This document shows, in pieces, positions 1 to 6,660 of a DNA stretch of 6,672 bases. Numbering within the stretch: the first letter of the stretch is position 1; every line of letters starts with the position of its first letter. This stretch comes from Clostridium sp. CAG:921 (GTDB taxonomy: Bacteria; Bacillota; Clostridia; TANB77; CAG-465): NCBI GenBank assembly GCA_000433135.1, contig HF991970.1, forward strand, positions 3,583 through 10,254, in the 5' to 3' direction. The position numbers and the translations under genes were made by a program. The notes beneath the pieces are model-generated. The model was not told the DNA's origin, ran no database searches, and saw only the letters and a program-made list of their open reading frames with translations.

Positions 1-1
1 T

Positions 2-1294
2 GTTTGTCTTAGAACTAGTGATAATAGAAAGTATGCTAGTGTTCAATCTGGTATAGATGACAATACATCTGCAACTTTAAAACTGCTAAAAAACCATACA
101 GAGTCAGCCGTTGTTAATAATGGAAAAGATATAACTTTTGACCCTGGTGGATATACGTTAACTGGAACTAAAAAGAATTTTAGTGGAACAATGTGGGATA
201 TTGCTTTGACAAATTATGGTGCTTTAACATTGACTGGATCAGGTGCTATTAGTAGTAGTGGTGCAACTAATTCTTATGCAATATGGCAATCAAGTGGTAA
301 ACCGTTTAAAATGAATGGCGCTAAAATTTCAGGTAAAACAAATGAAACACTGGTTCATATAGCTAGTGGAACTGCTGAATTTACTGGAGGAAATATAGTA
401 CTTGAAAACAATACAGAAAATAATATAAATGGTAATGCTATATTTGCTAGTGGAACAGGTAGTTTTGAAATAACAACAGGAAGTGTAATTCAAGGAAGAA
501 ATGGAGGAAGTAGTTCCCTTGTAAAGTCTAGTAGTGCCTCTGAATGTAAGATTACAGGAGGATATGTAGGCAAATTTGAAAATACTAGTGGTAGTTTAGT
601 ATATAATGCTGGGTCTGGCACATTAAGCATAAGTGATGGTAAATTTGATATGTTTGGTTTAGGTTCAGGTGTGGTTAATGACACTGGAACATTAAATATA
701 AGTGGCGGTACTATTAATCTTGAAGTAAAAAAAGCTGGAGCAACCGTATGGCAGAAAGGTAGTAGTGCAGCAGTTGCTAATACTAGTTCAGGTTCTGTTA
801 CTATAAGTGGTGGAACAATTAACGCATATTCAAGTATAGGTATAAATAACTATACAAATGGAACTGTTGAACTGTCTAATGTAACTATCAATAATGCTGC
901 TCCATACAGTGGTGCAAATGATATTATGGGTGCTACTGTTGGTGCTACGACTCAAAAGGATTATACTGGTGCTCGAGGAAAAATTACTATAAAGTCAGGA
1001 ACTACGATAGAAAATACTAATGGAGGTATAGCAGTTTATGCTAGTGCTTATGGTGATGTTTATTTATATGGTGGTTATATTACTAGTAAGGCAAGTACAT
1101 GGACTATGTATTTTGGACATGGTGAGAGATTCCATCCAAGTGATGCTATATCAACTACAATTAGTAAATATGTAAAAAATACTGGTGGAGGTATAGAATA
1201 TCATTTTGCTCTAAATCAAGATTTAAAGAAATTATATTTTTATGCTAATAATAATAAGTATAATATCTTAGATAAGGAAAAAGTTGGTGTTTAA
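2..1294 (+). CDS. Repetitive beta-helix-type surface protein, 3' part (5' end outside window)
   Basis: The frame is open from base 2 to the TAA at 1292-1294 (430 residues), so the ATG at 191 (residue 64) is internal: it has no ribosome binding site and the coding pattern continues unbroken upstream. The first ~60 residues (YASVQSGID, then KLLKN, then VNNGKDITFDPGGYTLTG) resemble the module that opens many Bacillota surface proteins built on a pectate-lyase-like beta-helix. After this come short rungs of the form G-x-L/V/F-x-I-S/T-G-G-x-I, for example ITGGYV, ISDGKF, ISGGTIN at residues 233 and 268, and LYGGYI. Gly, Ser, Thr and Asn dominate and no Cys-rich or enzymatic motif is visible. The C-terminus (LYFYANNNKYNILDKEKVGV) has no LPxTG motif, hydrophobic tail or SLH repeat, so any anchor or signal peptide must lie upstream. 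An adhesin or cell-surface role is inferred; a carbohydrate-active enzyme of the beta-helix fold is the alternative. Confidence 0.8.
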   Translation, partial: VCLRTSDNRKYASVQSGIDDNTSATLKLLKNHTESAVVNNGKDITFDPGGYTLTGTKKNFSGTMWDIALTNYGALTLTGSGAISSSGATNSYAIWQSSGKPFKMNGAKISGKTNETLVHIASGTAEFTGGNIVLENNTENNINGNAIFASGTGSFEITTGSVIQGRNGGSSSLVKSSSASECKITGGYVGKFENTSGSLVYNAGSGTLSISDGKFDMFGLGSGVVNDTGTLNISGGTINLEVKKAGATVWQKGSSAAVANTSSGSVTISGGTINAYSSIGINNYTNGTVELSNVTINNAAPYSGANDIMGATVGATTQKDYTGARGKITIKSGTTIENTNGGIAVYASAYGDVYLYGGYITSKASTWTMYFGHGERFHPSDAISTTISKYVKNTGGGIEYHFALNQDLKKLYFYANNNKYNILDKEKVGV

Positions 1295-1318
1295 TATCAC
1301 ACATTACACTAGTTAAAT

Positions 1319-1367
1319 AATAAGGGATGGATTCTATATAATATAGAATTTATTCCTTATTTTTTTT
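1319..1367 (+). terminator. Strong intrinsic terminator after the surface-protein gene
   Basis: The arm 1319-1338 (AATAAGGGATGGATTCTATA) pairs along its whole 20-base length with 1342-1361, leaving a 3-base loop. The pairing includes three G-U wobbles (1326-1354, 1329-1351, 1330-1350). The T run 1360-1367 follows, overlapping the end of the stem. The wobbles pair only in RNA made from the + strand; a minus-strand transcript would have A-C mismatches there. The element therefore terminates rightward transcription of the surface-protein gene, 24 bases after its stop. Confidence 0.93.
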
Positions 1368-1400
1368 ATTTTTATATAGCTACTATATTATTAGTGTTAA

Positions 1401-1430
1401 TTTACATTTTCTTTAATTTTATAGTATATA
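1401..1430 (+). promoter_or_regulatory. Candidate sigma-A promoter upstream of the helicase gene (distal)
   Basis: TTTACA at 1401-1406 and TATATA at 1425-1430 are separated by 18 bases and lie just past the terminator. This would start RNA near 1437 and leave a leader of about 70 bases before the helicase ATG. The region is so AT-rich that such matches arise easily by chance, so this is only a candidate. Confidence 0.35.
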
Positions 1431-1459
1431 TATTTAGAATTAAAAATTATTTTTTATTC

Positions 1460-1488
1460 TTGTTTATATTTTGGGTATGTGATACAAT
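1460..1488 (+). promoter_or_regulatory. Candidate extended -10 promoter immediately before the helicase gene (proximal)
   Basis: TTGTTT at 1460-1465, a 17-base spacer and TACAAT at 1483-1488 are preceded by TG at 1480-1481, giving an extended -10 (TGATACAAT). It matches consensus better than the distal candidate. The expected transcription start, near 1495, falls on the first base of the AGGAGG ribosome binding site, so the mRNA leader would be only about 14 bases. Confidence 0.5.
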
Positions 1489-1494
1489 GTTTGT

Positions 1495-1500
1495 AGGAGG
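1495..1500 (+). promoter_or_regulatory. Ribosome binding site of the helicase gene
   Basis: AGGAGG is a full Shine-Dalgarno core lying 8 bases before the ATG at 1509. It fixes the start of the helicase reading frame. Confidence 0.9.
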
Positions 1501-1508
1501 AATAAGAT

Positions 1509-4500
1509 ATGCAAGAAAGTAGGAAAAATTTGTTTAAATATATACAGGAGATATATAAGTTAAAAACTAAAGTAGTAAAAGATTATAAAAATTATGAAAA
1601 AGTAATAGATACAGCAAATCTTTTAGAAAGTTATTCTAATATAGCCCAAATACATGATTTTACACCAGACTTATCAGGTAAAAATGAGTATTTTAGTATA
1701 AAATATATAAAAGATTACTATGAGCTTCCAAAAATTCCAACTGCTTTAATGCCATATATTGTATGCGTAGATAACGAAATAAAATATAGAGAAGGAATTG
1801 ATGAAAATTTTAAAATAGAAGATGAAATCCAAATAAAAATAAATGATTTTTGTAAGTTATTTAGTAGTATAAAAGAAAAAAATAAACTTATACAAAAATA
1901 TAATGATTTATATGAATATTTGTATGAGCTAAATAAAAGAATAAATGAATTTGAAGAAAAAACAGAAATAATGCTTGTTAAAGGTGTGTTCTTTTATAGT
2001 ACAACAAAAGATGATGGCGCTGACGTTATAAGAAGACATGTGTTTGAAGCTTCACTTGACATACAAGTAGATGTTAATCAAAATATAATATATTTAAAGT
2101 TAAATAGAGAGGAAAAATGTAAAATTGTATATAATTTCTTATCAATTATTGATGGATATAAAATAAAATCAAAAGAGTCACTTTTTGAGTTAGAAGAAAA
2201 AGTAAACGAGTCATATTTAGCCGAAGAACCTATTAATTTTCTTGAGTTATATGATGAGTACTTAAATGATATAACACTAGATTATGAAGTAGTTAAATCT
2301 AATATAGCAGTACAAAATAATAAAAGCTATATATTTCCAATTACTAATATAATTGTTAGAAAAAAGCAACCAACTATTTGGCTAGATGATTTAAATGCAA
2401 TAGATGAAAAGTTAGAAAATAATGTTGAAATAAATAACAATTTTATTGATTTAATGCTTGAAACTGAATCAGATAATATAGATAAATTATTAAACTCAAA
2501 AGATGAGGATTATAGCAAAGTACTATTCCCACTTGAAACTAACGAAGAACAATATAGAGTGGTAAATCAAGCAAAAAATAGTAATCTAGTTCTTGTACAA
2601 GGACCACCAGGAACTGGTAAATCACATACTATTGCAAATTTAATTTCACACTATGTAGCAAACGGAAAAAAGATTTTAATAACAAGCGAAAAATCAAAAG
2701 CTTTAGAAGTAATACGTGAAAAATTACCAGAAAAAATAAGAAAGCTTAGTATTGCCATATTAAATGATTCAAAAAGTGATAATGAAATGTTAGACTCAAT
2801 ACAAACAGTACTTGAAAGATATAAAGATAAAGACTATTTAGAAAATTATTTGGTTGAAATTAATAACTTGGAGATAAAGCATGATGAAATTTTAACTAAA
2901 AAACAACAAAATGAACAAGAAATATTAAAAATACTTATAAATGACACAAGAAGTCTTCAAAATGAAGTAAGAGAAATATTAAATATTGATTTGCCTGGTT
3001 GCACTATAAGTGATATAGCAAAATATCTTACTGTAAATAAAGCATTAGACATTATAAATGATGAAAATATTCAAAAATCATATTTTGAAGTAACATTTAA
3101 AGAAGATTTACTTATAAAAATAATGGAAAATATTGAAGAATTAAAAAAGTATTATGATATATTAAAAAAACATGAAGTAGTTTCGAGTAAAACATTGAAT
3201 TCTAATGACTTTTCACAGTATATCGAAAAAATAAATGAATATAATGTAATGCTAACTCAAGGAGCATTAGATGGAATAAACAAACAAAAAATATTAGAGA
3301 TTGATATTGAAGGCTTAAAAAGTACACTAACAAATATGATAAAAATAGAAAAAATATGTAATAAAAATTATATATTAAAAAATTATGACTATTATCCATT
3401 ACTAAAAAATATAGAAAAACTTATTGAAACCTTAAATACTAATAAAGAATTTTTTGAAAATACAGAAACAGAATTACTCGATAAAGAAATAGAATATGAT
3501 GAATCTAAAATTCAAGTATTAAAGCCTGCTGTTGAAAAAGTATATGAAAAGTTACAAAATGATGGAAAAATTACAATATTTGAAAAAGTTCAAGTGTCAA
3601 AAGAACTTGACTTAATATCTAATATTAAAATAAATGAAAATATGTTGGTTGAGAAAAACGTAGAACTGGAAAATGTTAAAAATGTATTAAATAGGATAAA
3701 TTATGACCTACAAGTTAAAAAGATAGAAAAGACAATTGAAACTATATTAGATGGAAATGGATTAAAAGACAAAATAGATGAAAAAGAATTTTCTAGATGT
3801 ATAACTGAAATAATTGATATATTAAATACATTTATAAATTATAAAAATTATGTAGAAAGCACAGAAACTGCTATTTTAAGTATTATAGATGATCAAAATC
3901 AAATTTTAAGTTCCTATATAAATGAGAAAAACTATGAGGGGATTTTAAACTATGTTAAAGAAATGGAAAAATATATAGGAGGATTAAAACTAAAAGAAGA
4001 ATTCTTACAAAAAATAAGTGATATAAAAAGTGAAGTCAAAGATTGTCCTGCTATATATGAACCAATTTTAGATGCTTTAGCAAATTTGGACATAGAAGAA
4101 TTTTTAAAGCAAAAAAGTGAATTGGAAAAACTTATAGTTGCATCTAATATGTTAGAAGAACTAAAGCAAAATTACAGCAATGAATTTAATAATTATTCAC
4201 AGTTTATAGAAGAATTTATAACTAAGTTTAGTGAAGAAGAAGAAAATGTAATTGTTAAAAACTTTAATGTAATTTTTTCATATTACAAGTTAAAGAAGTT
4301 TTTTAATGAAAAAGAAAGAAAAAACGGAAATTTATCAGAATTGTTAACAAATAAGGTACGATATCAACAAGAAGAAAAAGAAATAGTAGTAAAATTAATA
4401 GAAGTAAAAAGCTGGTATAATCAAATAAATAACATGGATAATGCAATATGCAGATCACTTTCAGAGTGGTTAAGCTTAAAAACAAAACTTGGTAAAGGAA

Positions 4501-5837
4501 CAGGAAAGCGTGCAAATCTTATAAGAAAAGAAATGCAACAAAATATGCAAACAGCAAAAAATGCAATTCCAATTTGGATAATGCCTGTAGATAAAGTAAT
4601 TGAACAATATCCATTTAGTGAAATACCACAATTTGATATAGCAATAATGGATGAAAGTTCACAATCATCAATTCTTTCTATTACTGCACTTATGAGAAGC
4701 AAAAAACTAGTAATAGTTGGTGATGATAAACAAATAAGTCCTATTTCAGTTGGTATTCCAATAGAAGACATAAAAGATCTACAAAATAAATATTTAAAAA
4801 GTACACGATTAGGTGTTGGTTTTGATATGGAAACAAGCTTATATGATCTAGCTCAAAATGTATGTGGAAGTAAAAAGGTTGTATTAAAAGAACATTTTAG
4901 ATGTTTACCAGAAATAATAGAATTTTCAAATATTAATTTCTATTCTTCTCAAATAAATTGTCTTAAAGTAAGAAGCAATAAAAATAAAATTAAAAATCCA
5001 ATAAAATCATATTTTATTGAAGATGCAGTAATAAAAAACGCTGGAACTAATTTAATAAATGAAAAAGAAATAGAAAAAATTATAGAACTTCTTAAAGAAT
5101 TTGAAGCAAACGAAGATTATAGTGGGAAGACTGTAGGAATTATAGTGCTTCAAAACAGTAATGCTCAAATAAAAGCAATAAATAATAGTATTTGGAAGAA
5201 TCTTTCATCTGAATTTATCAAAAATATTAATTTAAAAGTTGGAACAACTTACGACTTTCAAGGTGATGAACGAGATGTTATAATTCTTTCAATGATAATT
5301 GCATGTAAAAATGAAGAAGGAGAAGAAGCAAGATACATTGCTCTTACCAAAAAAGAATTTGCAAGATCTTTTAATGTAGCAGCATCAAGGGCAAAAGAAC
5401 AATCAATTTTAATTTATTCAGTTCCTTTAGAAAAACTTAGTCCAGAATGCTATAGATATAAATTAATTAGCTATTATAATAGTGATGTAGAAATAAATAA
5501 AAAAGTTGAAAATATAAAATTTAGTACAGAATTTGAAAGAGATTTTTATACATCCGCGCTCGAAGATGGAATAGAATTAAAATACAATTTTAAAATAGGA
5601 AAATATGAAGTTGACTTTGTATATGAATCTAAAAATGGAAGAAAAATAGCAATAGAGTGTGATGGAGACAAATACTTCACTCAAAAAGAATTTGCAGATC
5701 AACTAACAATGCAAACAATACTAGAAAGATGTGGCTGGAACTTCATAAGAATACGAGCAAGTTCTTATTACTATAACAAAGAAAATGTAATAAAAATGGT
5801 AGAAAATTATATAGAAAAAATTAATGAGCCATTTTAA
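1509..5837 (+). CDS. Superfamily 1 helicase with long helical insertion and C-terminal Vsr/MTES_1575-type nuclease
   Basis: This 1442-residue protein is an ATP-dependent nucleic-acid helicase or translocase fused to a nuclease, probably cytoplasmic. Residues 1-340 are a family-specific N-terminal region with RRHVF at 175-179. Helicase motifs in order are: Q motif NEEQ 345-348, Walker A GPPGTGKS 365-372 (Lys371), motif Ia ILITSEKSKAL 389-399, Walker B DESSQ 1048-1052, motif III GDDKQISP 1071-1078, motif IV EHFRC 1128-1132, motif V DFQGDERD 1249-1256 and motif VI NVAASRAK 1289-1296. Between Ia and II lies an insertion of roughly 600 residues, rich in Lys, Glu, Ile and Asn and likely coiled coil. 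Residues ~1340-1442 carry a PD-(D/E)XK-like nuclease: E1341, D1369 (YEVDF), E1383 and D1385 (IECDGD), then GWNFIRI. All motifs look intact. Known helicase-nuclease fusions of this kind occur in phage defence (HheA combines HEPN, helicase and Vsr), but I find no HEPN R-x4-6-H motif here, so the role stays inferred. Confidence 0.93.
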   Translation: MQESRKNLFKYIQEIYKLKTKVVKDYKNYEKVIDTANLLESYSNIAQIHDFTPDLSGKNEYFSIKYIKDYYELPKIPTALMPYIVCVDNEIKYREGIDENFKIEDEIQIKINDFCKLFSSIKEKNKLIQKYNDLYEYLYELNKRINEFEEKTEIMLVKGVFFYSTTKDDGADVIRRHVFEASLDIQVDVNQNIIYLKLNREEKCKIVYNFLSIIDGYKIKSKESLFELEEKVNESYLAEEPINFLELYDEYLNDITLDYEVVKSNIAVQNNKSYIFPITNIIVRKKQPTIWLDDLNAIDEKLENNVEINNNFIDLMLETESDNIDKLLNSKDEDYSKVLFPLETNEEQYRVVNQAKNSNLVLVQGPPGTGKSHTIANLISHYVANGKKILITSEKSKALEVIREKLPEKIRKLSIAILNDSKSDNEMLDSIQTVLERYKDKDYLENYLVEINNLEIKHDEILTKKQQNEQEILKILINDTRSLQNEVREILNIDLPGCTISDIAKYLTVNKALDIINDENIQKSYFEVTFKEDLLIKIMENIEELKKYYDILKKHEVVSSKTLNSNDFSQYIEKINEYNVMLTQGALDGINKQKILEIDIEGLKSTLTNMIKIEKICNKNYILKNYDYYPLLKNIEKLIETLNTNKEFFENTETELLDKEIEYDESKIQVLKPAVEKVYEKLQNDGKITIFEKVQVSKELDLISNIKINENMLVEKNVELENVKNVLNRINYDLQVKKIEKTIETILDGNGLKDKIDEKEFSRCITEIIDILNTFINYKNYVESTETAILSIIDDQNQILSSYINEKNYEGILNYVKEMEKYIGGLKLKEEFLQKISDIKSEVKDCPAIYEPILDALANLDIEEFLKQKSELEKLIVASNMLEELKQNYSNEFNNYSQFIEEFITKFSEEEENVIVKNFNVIFSYYKLKKFFNEKERKNGNLSELLTNKVRYQQEEKEIVVKLIEVKSWYNQINNMDNAICRSLSEWLSLKTKLGKGTGKRANLIRKEMQQNMQTAKNAIPIWIMPVDKVIEQYPFSEIPQFDIAIMDESSQSSILSITALMRSKKLVIVGDDKQISPISVGIPIEDIKDLQNKYLKSTRLGVGFDMETSLYDLAQNVCGSKKVVLKEHFRCLPEIIEFSNINFYSSQINCLKVRSNKNKIKNPIKSYFIEDAVIKNAGTNLINEKEIEKIIELLKEFEANEDYSGKTVGIIVLQNSNAQIKAINNSIWKNLSSEFIKNINLKVGTTYDFQGDERDVIILSMIIACKNEEGEEARYIALTKKEFARSFNVAASRAKEQSILIYSVPLEKLSPECYRYKLISYYNSDVEINKKVENIKFSTEFERDFYTSALEDGIELKYNFKIGKYEVDFVYESKNGRKIAIECDGDKYFTQKEFADQLTMQTILERCGWNFIRIRASSYYYNKENVIKMVENYIEKINEPF

Positions 5838-5859
5838 GAGTTAGTTTTATAAAAAATTG
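5838..5859 (+). repeat. 22-bp direct repeat, copy 1 (just after helicase stop)
   Basis: The copy starts with GAGTTAGTTTTATAAAAA and continues ATTG, beginning at the first base after the helicase TAA. It matches 6579-6600 at 21 of 22 positions (A instead of G at position 19). Weaker ordered similarity follows in both copies: ATGACAG at 5861 versus ATAACAG at 6603, and ATTTTTTG at 5883 versus 6611. The duplicated segment may therefore be longer than 22 bases, with a deletion in one copy. Confidence 0.85.
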
Positions 5860-5876
5860 AATGACAGAAAATTGGC

Positions 5877-5889
5877 AAAAAAATTTTTT
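5877..5889. other. A7T6 tract in the gap before the small gene
   Basis: Seven A followed by six T, flanked by C and G, sit in the 90-base gap between the helicase and the small gene. Tracts of this kind are stiff and narrow-grooved. There is no GC stem, so this is not a terminator, and no convincing promoter lies in the gap. This favours co-transcription of the small gene with the helicase. Confidence 0.4.
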
Positions 5890-5916
5890 GTGGCGAAAAA
5901 ATATTTATTAAAGCTT

Positions 5917-5922
5917 GGAGAG
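5917..5922 (+). promoter_or_regulatory. Ribosome binding site of the small gene
   Basis: GGAGAG lies 5 bases before the ATG at 5928 (7 bases from the GGAG core). It supports 5928 as the true translation start. The ATG at 6086 has no comparable site: the bases before it read CCTGAATTA. Confidence 0.75.
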
Positions 5923-5927
5923 ATAAT

Positions 5928-6023
5928 ATGGGAAGAATTTCAGATTTTTTTAAAAGAGTTGGAAAAAGTAAAGAAAGGGAAAATGTTGTTGAGAAAGAAA
6001 AAAAGAGGAAGTACCTAAGATAG
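5928..6023 (+). CDS. Short 31-residue product of the unshifted frame
   Basis: Without a frame change, ribosomes starting at 5928 make a 31-residue basic peptide ending KEKKRKYLR before TAG 6021-6023. It is most simply the truncated product of the longer gene. It would be a distinct product only if frameshifting is programmed and partial, as dnaX makes two products in Escherichia coli. Confidence 0.35.
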   Translation: MGRISDFFKRVGKSKERENVVEKEKKRKYLR

Positions 6024-6571
6024 AAAGTTTAGAAAGTGCAAAGATTATAAATGCTGCAAATGCTATAATTACAAAACCTGAATTAATGGAAATATTTTGG
6101 GATTGGCGAAAATATAAAAATGGCGAAGTTGCAAAGGAAGATATTAGGCCGGTTACTGAAAAAAGTGAAGAAATATTAAATAGATTTTTGTATGGAGAAA
6201 ATTCAAAGCAAATTGCAAATAATATATTAGATAGTTTACATTCATTTAGAGAAAAATATCCAAATGACGAAATTCTTAAAAACTATTTAACATTATATGA
6301 AATAGATTTTAGAAGATTAAATTATTCTACGCCTGGTGATATTGCAGACGATGAGAAACTAAAAAAGTATGAGGAAATCGTAGGAAGTCTTTGTTCTAAT
6401 TTAAGAATGAGAGAACGTCAAATGGATAGAAATTTAGAAAACTTCATAAAAACAGAAGTTGAATATGAAAGAATAATGGCTGAAGAAGAAGAAAAAGAAA
6501 GACGCAAAGCTGAAGCAATTGAAAAGCTAAACAATAAAAAAACAGAACATAATGATGGACCATCTCTTTAA
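5928..6571 (+). CDS. Small charged helical protein of unknown function, frame broken at an A7 run
   Basis: I do not recognise this family. Translation from ATG 5928, which has a good ribosome binding site, gives MGRISDFFKRVGKSKE and more, then stops at TAG 6021. The -1 frame is open from 5993 to the TAA at 6569-6571 and has no ATG, GTG or TTG before 6086, where no ribosome binding site exists. Joining the two frames at the A run 5998-6004 gives one protein of about 214 residues: an amphipathic basic N-terminus, a helical core (EIFWDWRKYK near its start) and a highly charged C-terminal helix (MAEEEEKERRKAEAIEKL) likely to form a coiled coil. No enzyme motif, signal peptide or membrane span is visible. 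It lies 90 bases after the helicase with no terminator between, so it is probably in the same transcript and may be its partner. The break may be programmed frameshifting, a real mutation or a sequencing error. If only unshifted translation counts, the annotated part would be 6086-6571 (161 residues). Confidence 0.65.
5999..6005 (+). promoter_or_regulatory. A AAA AAG slippery heptamer at the frame break
   Basis: In the frame set by ATG 5928 the codons read GAA AAA AAG (5997-6005). The bases A AAA AAG therefore sit in exactly the register used for -1 frameshifting in Escherichia coli dnaX. Slipping back one base continues GAG GAA GTA CCT into the long open frame. No strong downstream stem is seen, and the nearest Shine-Dalgarno-like word (AGGGA, 5976-5980) is farther upstream than in dnaX. 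The same heptamer also occurs in frame within the helicase (2666-2672 and 3143-3149), so chance occurrence is realistic. Confidence 0.45.
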
Positions 6572-6578
6572 ACATATC

Positions 6579-6600
6579 GAGTTAGTTTTATAAAAAGTTG
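6579..6600 (+). repeat. 22-bp direct repeat, copy 2 (just after the small gene)
   Basis: The copy starts with GAGTTAGTTTTATAAAAA and continues GTTG. It begins 7 bases after the stop of the small gene and lies 741 bases from copy 1, in the same orientation. The two copies bracket the small gene and leave the helicase outside. Confidence 0.85.
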
Positions 6601-6628
6601 TTATAACAGCATTTTTTGAGTAAAATAA

Positions 6629-6660
6629 AAGTGGCAGGTTAATTATCTAACTTGCCACTT
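6629..6660 (+). terminator. 13-bp hairpin, probable terminator of the helicase and small-gene transcript
   Basis: The arm AAGTGGCAGGTTA (6629-6641) pairs with TAACTTGCCACTT (6648-6660) with one G-U wobble (6637-6652) and a 6-base loop. The downstream tail, AATATTTAATTA to the window end, is only weakly T-rich. On the minus strand the tail reads TTTTATTTTA, so the hairpin may also stop leftward transcription arriving from beyond the window. The wobble pairs only in + strand RNA. Confidence 0.65.

Noticed and set aside
490..684. Minus-strand open frame of 64 codons inside the surface-protein gene
   Set aside because: It is a shadow of the repetitive + strand gene: low-complexity Pro/Leu-rich translation, no ribosome binding site and no independent support.
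1509..2540. HEPN domain at the N-terminus, which would make the helicase a direct HheA match
   Set aside because: No R-x4-6-H motif is present in the N-terminal region; the only close Arg-His pair (residues 175-177) has the wrong spacing.
3202..3399. Minus-strand 65-codon hydrophobic open frame
   Set aside because: It is antisense to the helical insertion of the helicase. The Phe/Leu/Tyr richness is the complement of AAA/GAA/ATA codons, not a membrane protein.
4303..4771. Two overlapping minus-strand open frames (70 and 116 codons) inside the helicase gene
   Set aside because: They lie opposite the conserved helicase motif II and III region, where the + strand frame is clearly coding. Their hydrophobic translations are the antisense of Lys/Glu/Asn-rich codons.
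5872..5894. Hairpin or terminator around the A7T6 tract
   Set aside because: The only pairing is A with T, with no GC stem. The flanking GGC words are in direct, not inverted, orientation.
6006..6040. Stimulatory hairpin downstream of the slippery heptamer
   Set aside because: Only a 3-bp (AGG/CCT) and a 4-bp (CTAA/TTAG) pairing can be found, too weak to count as a frameshift-stimulating stem.
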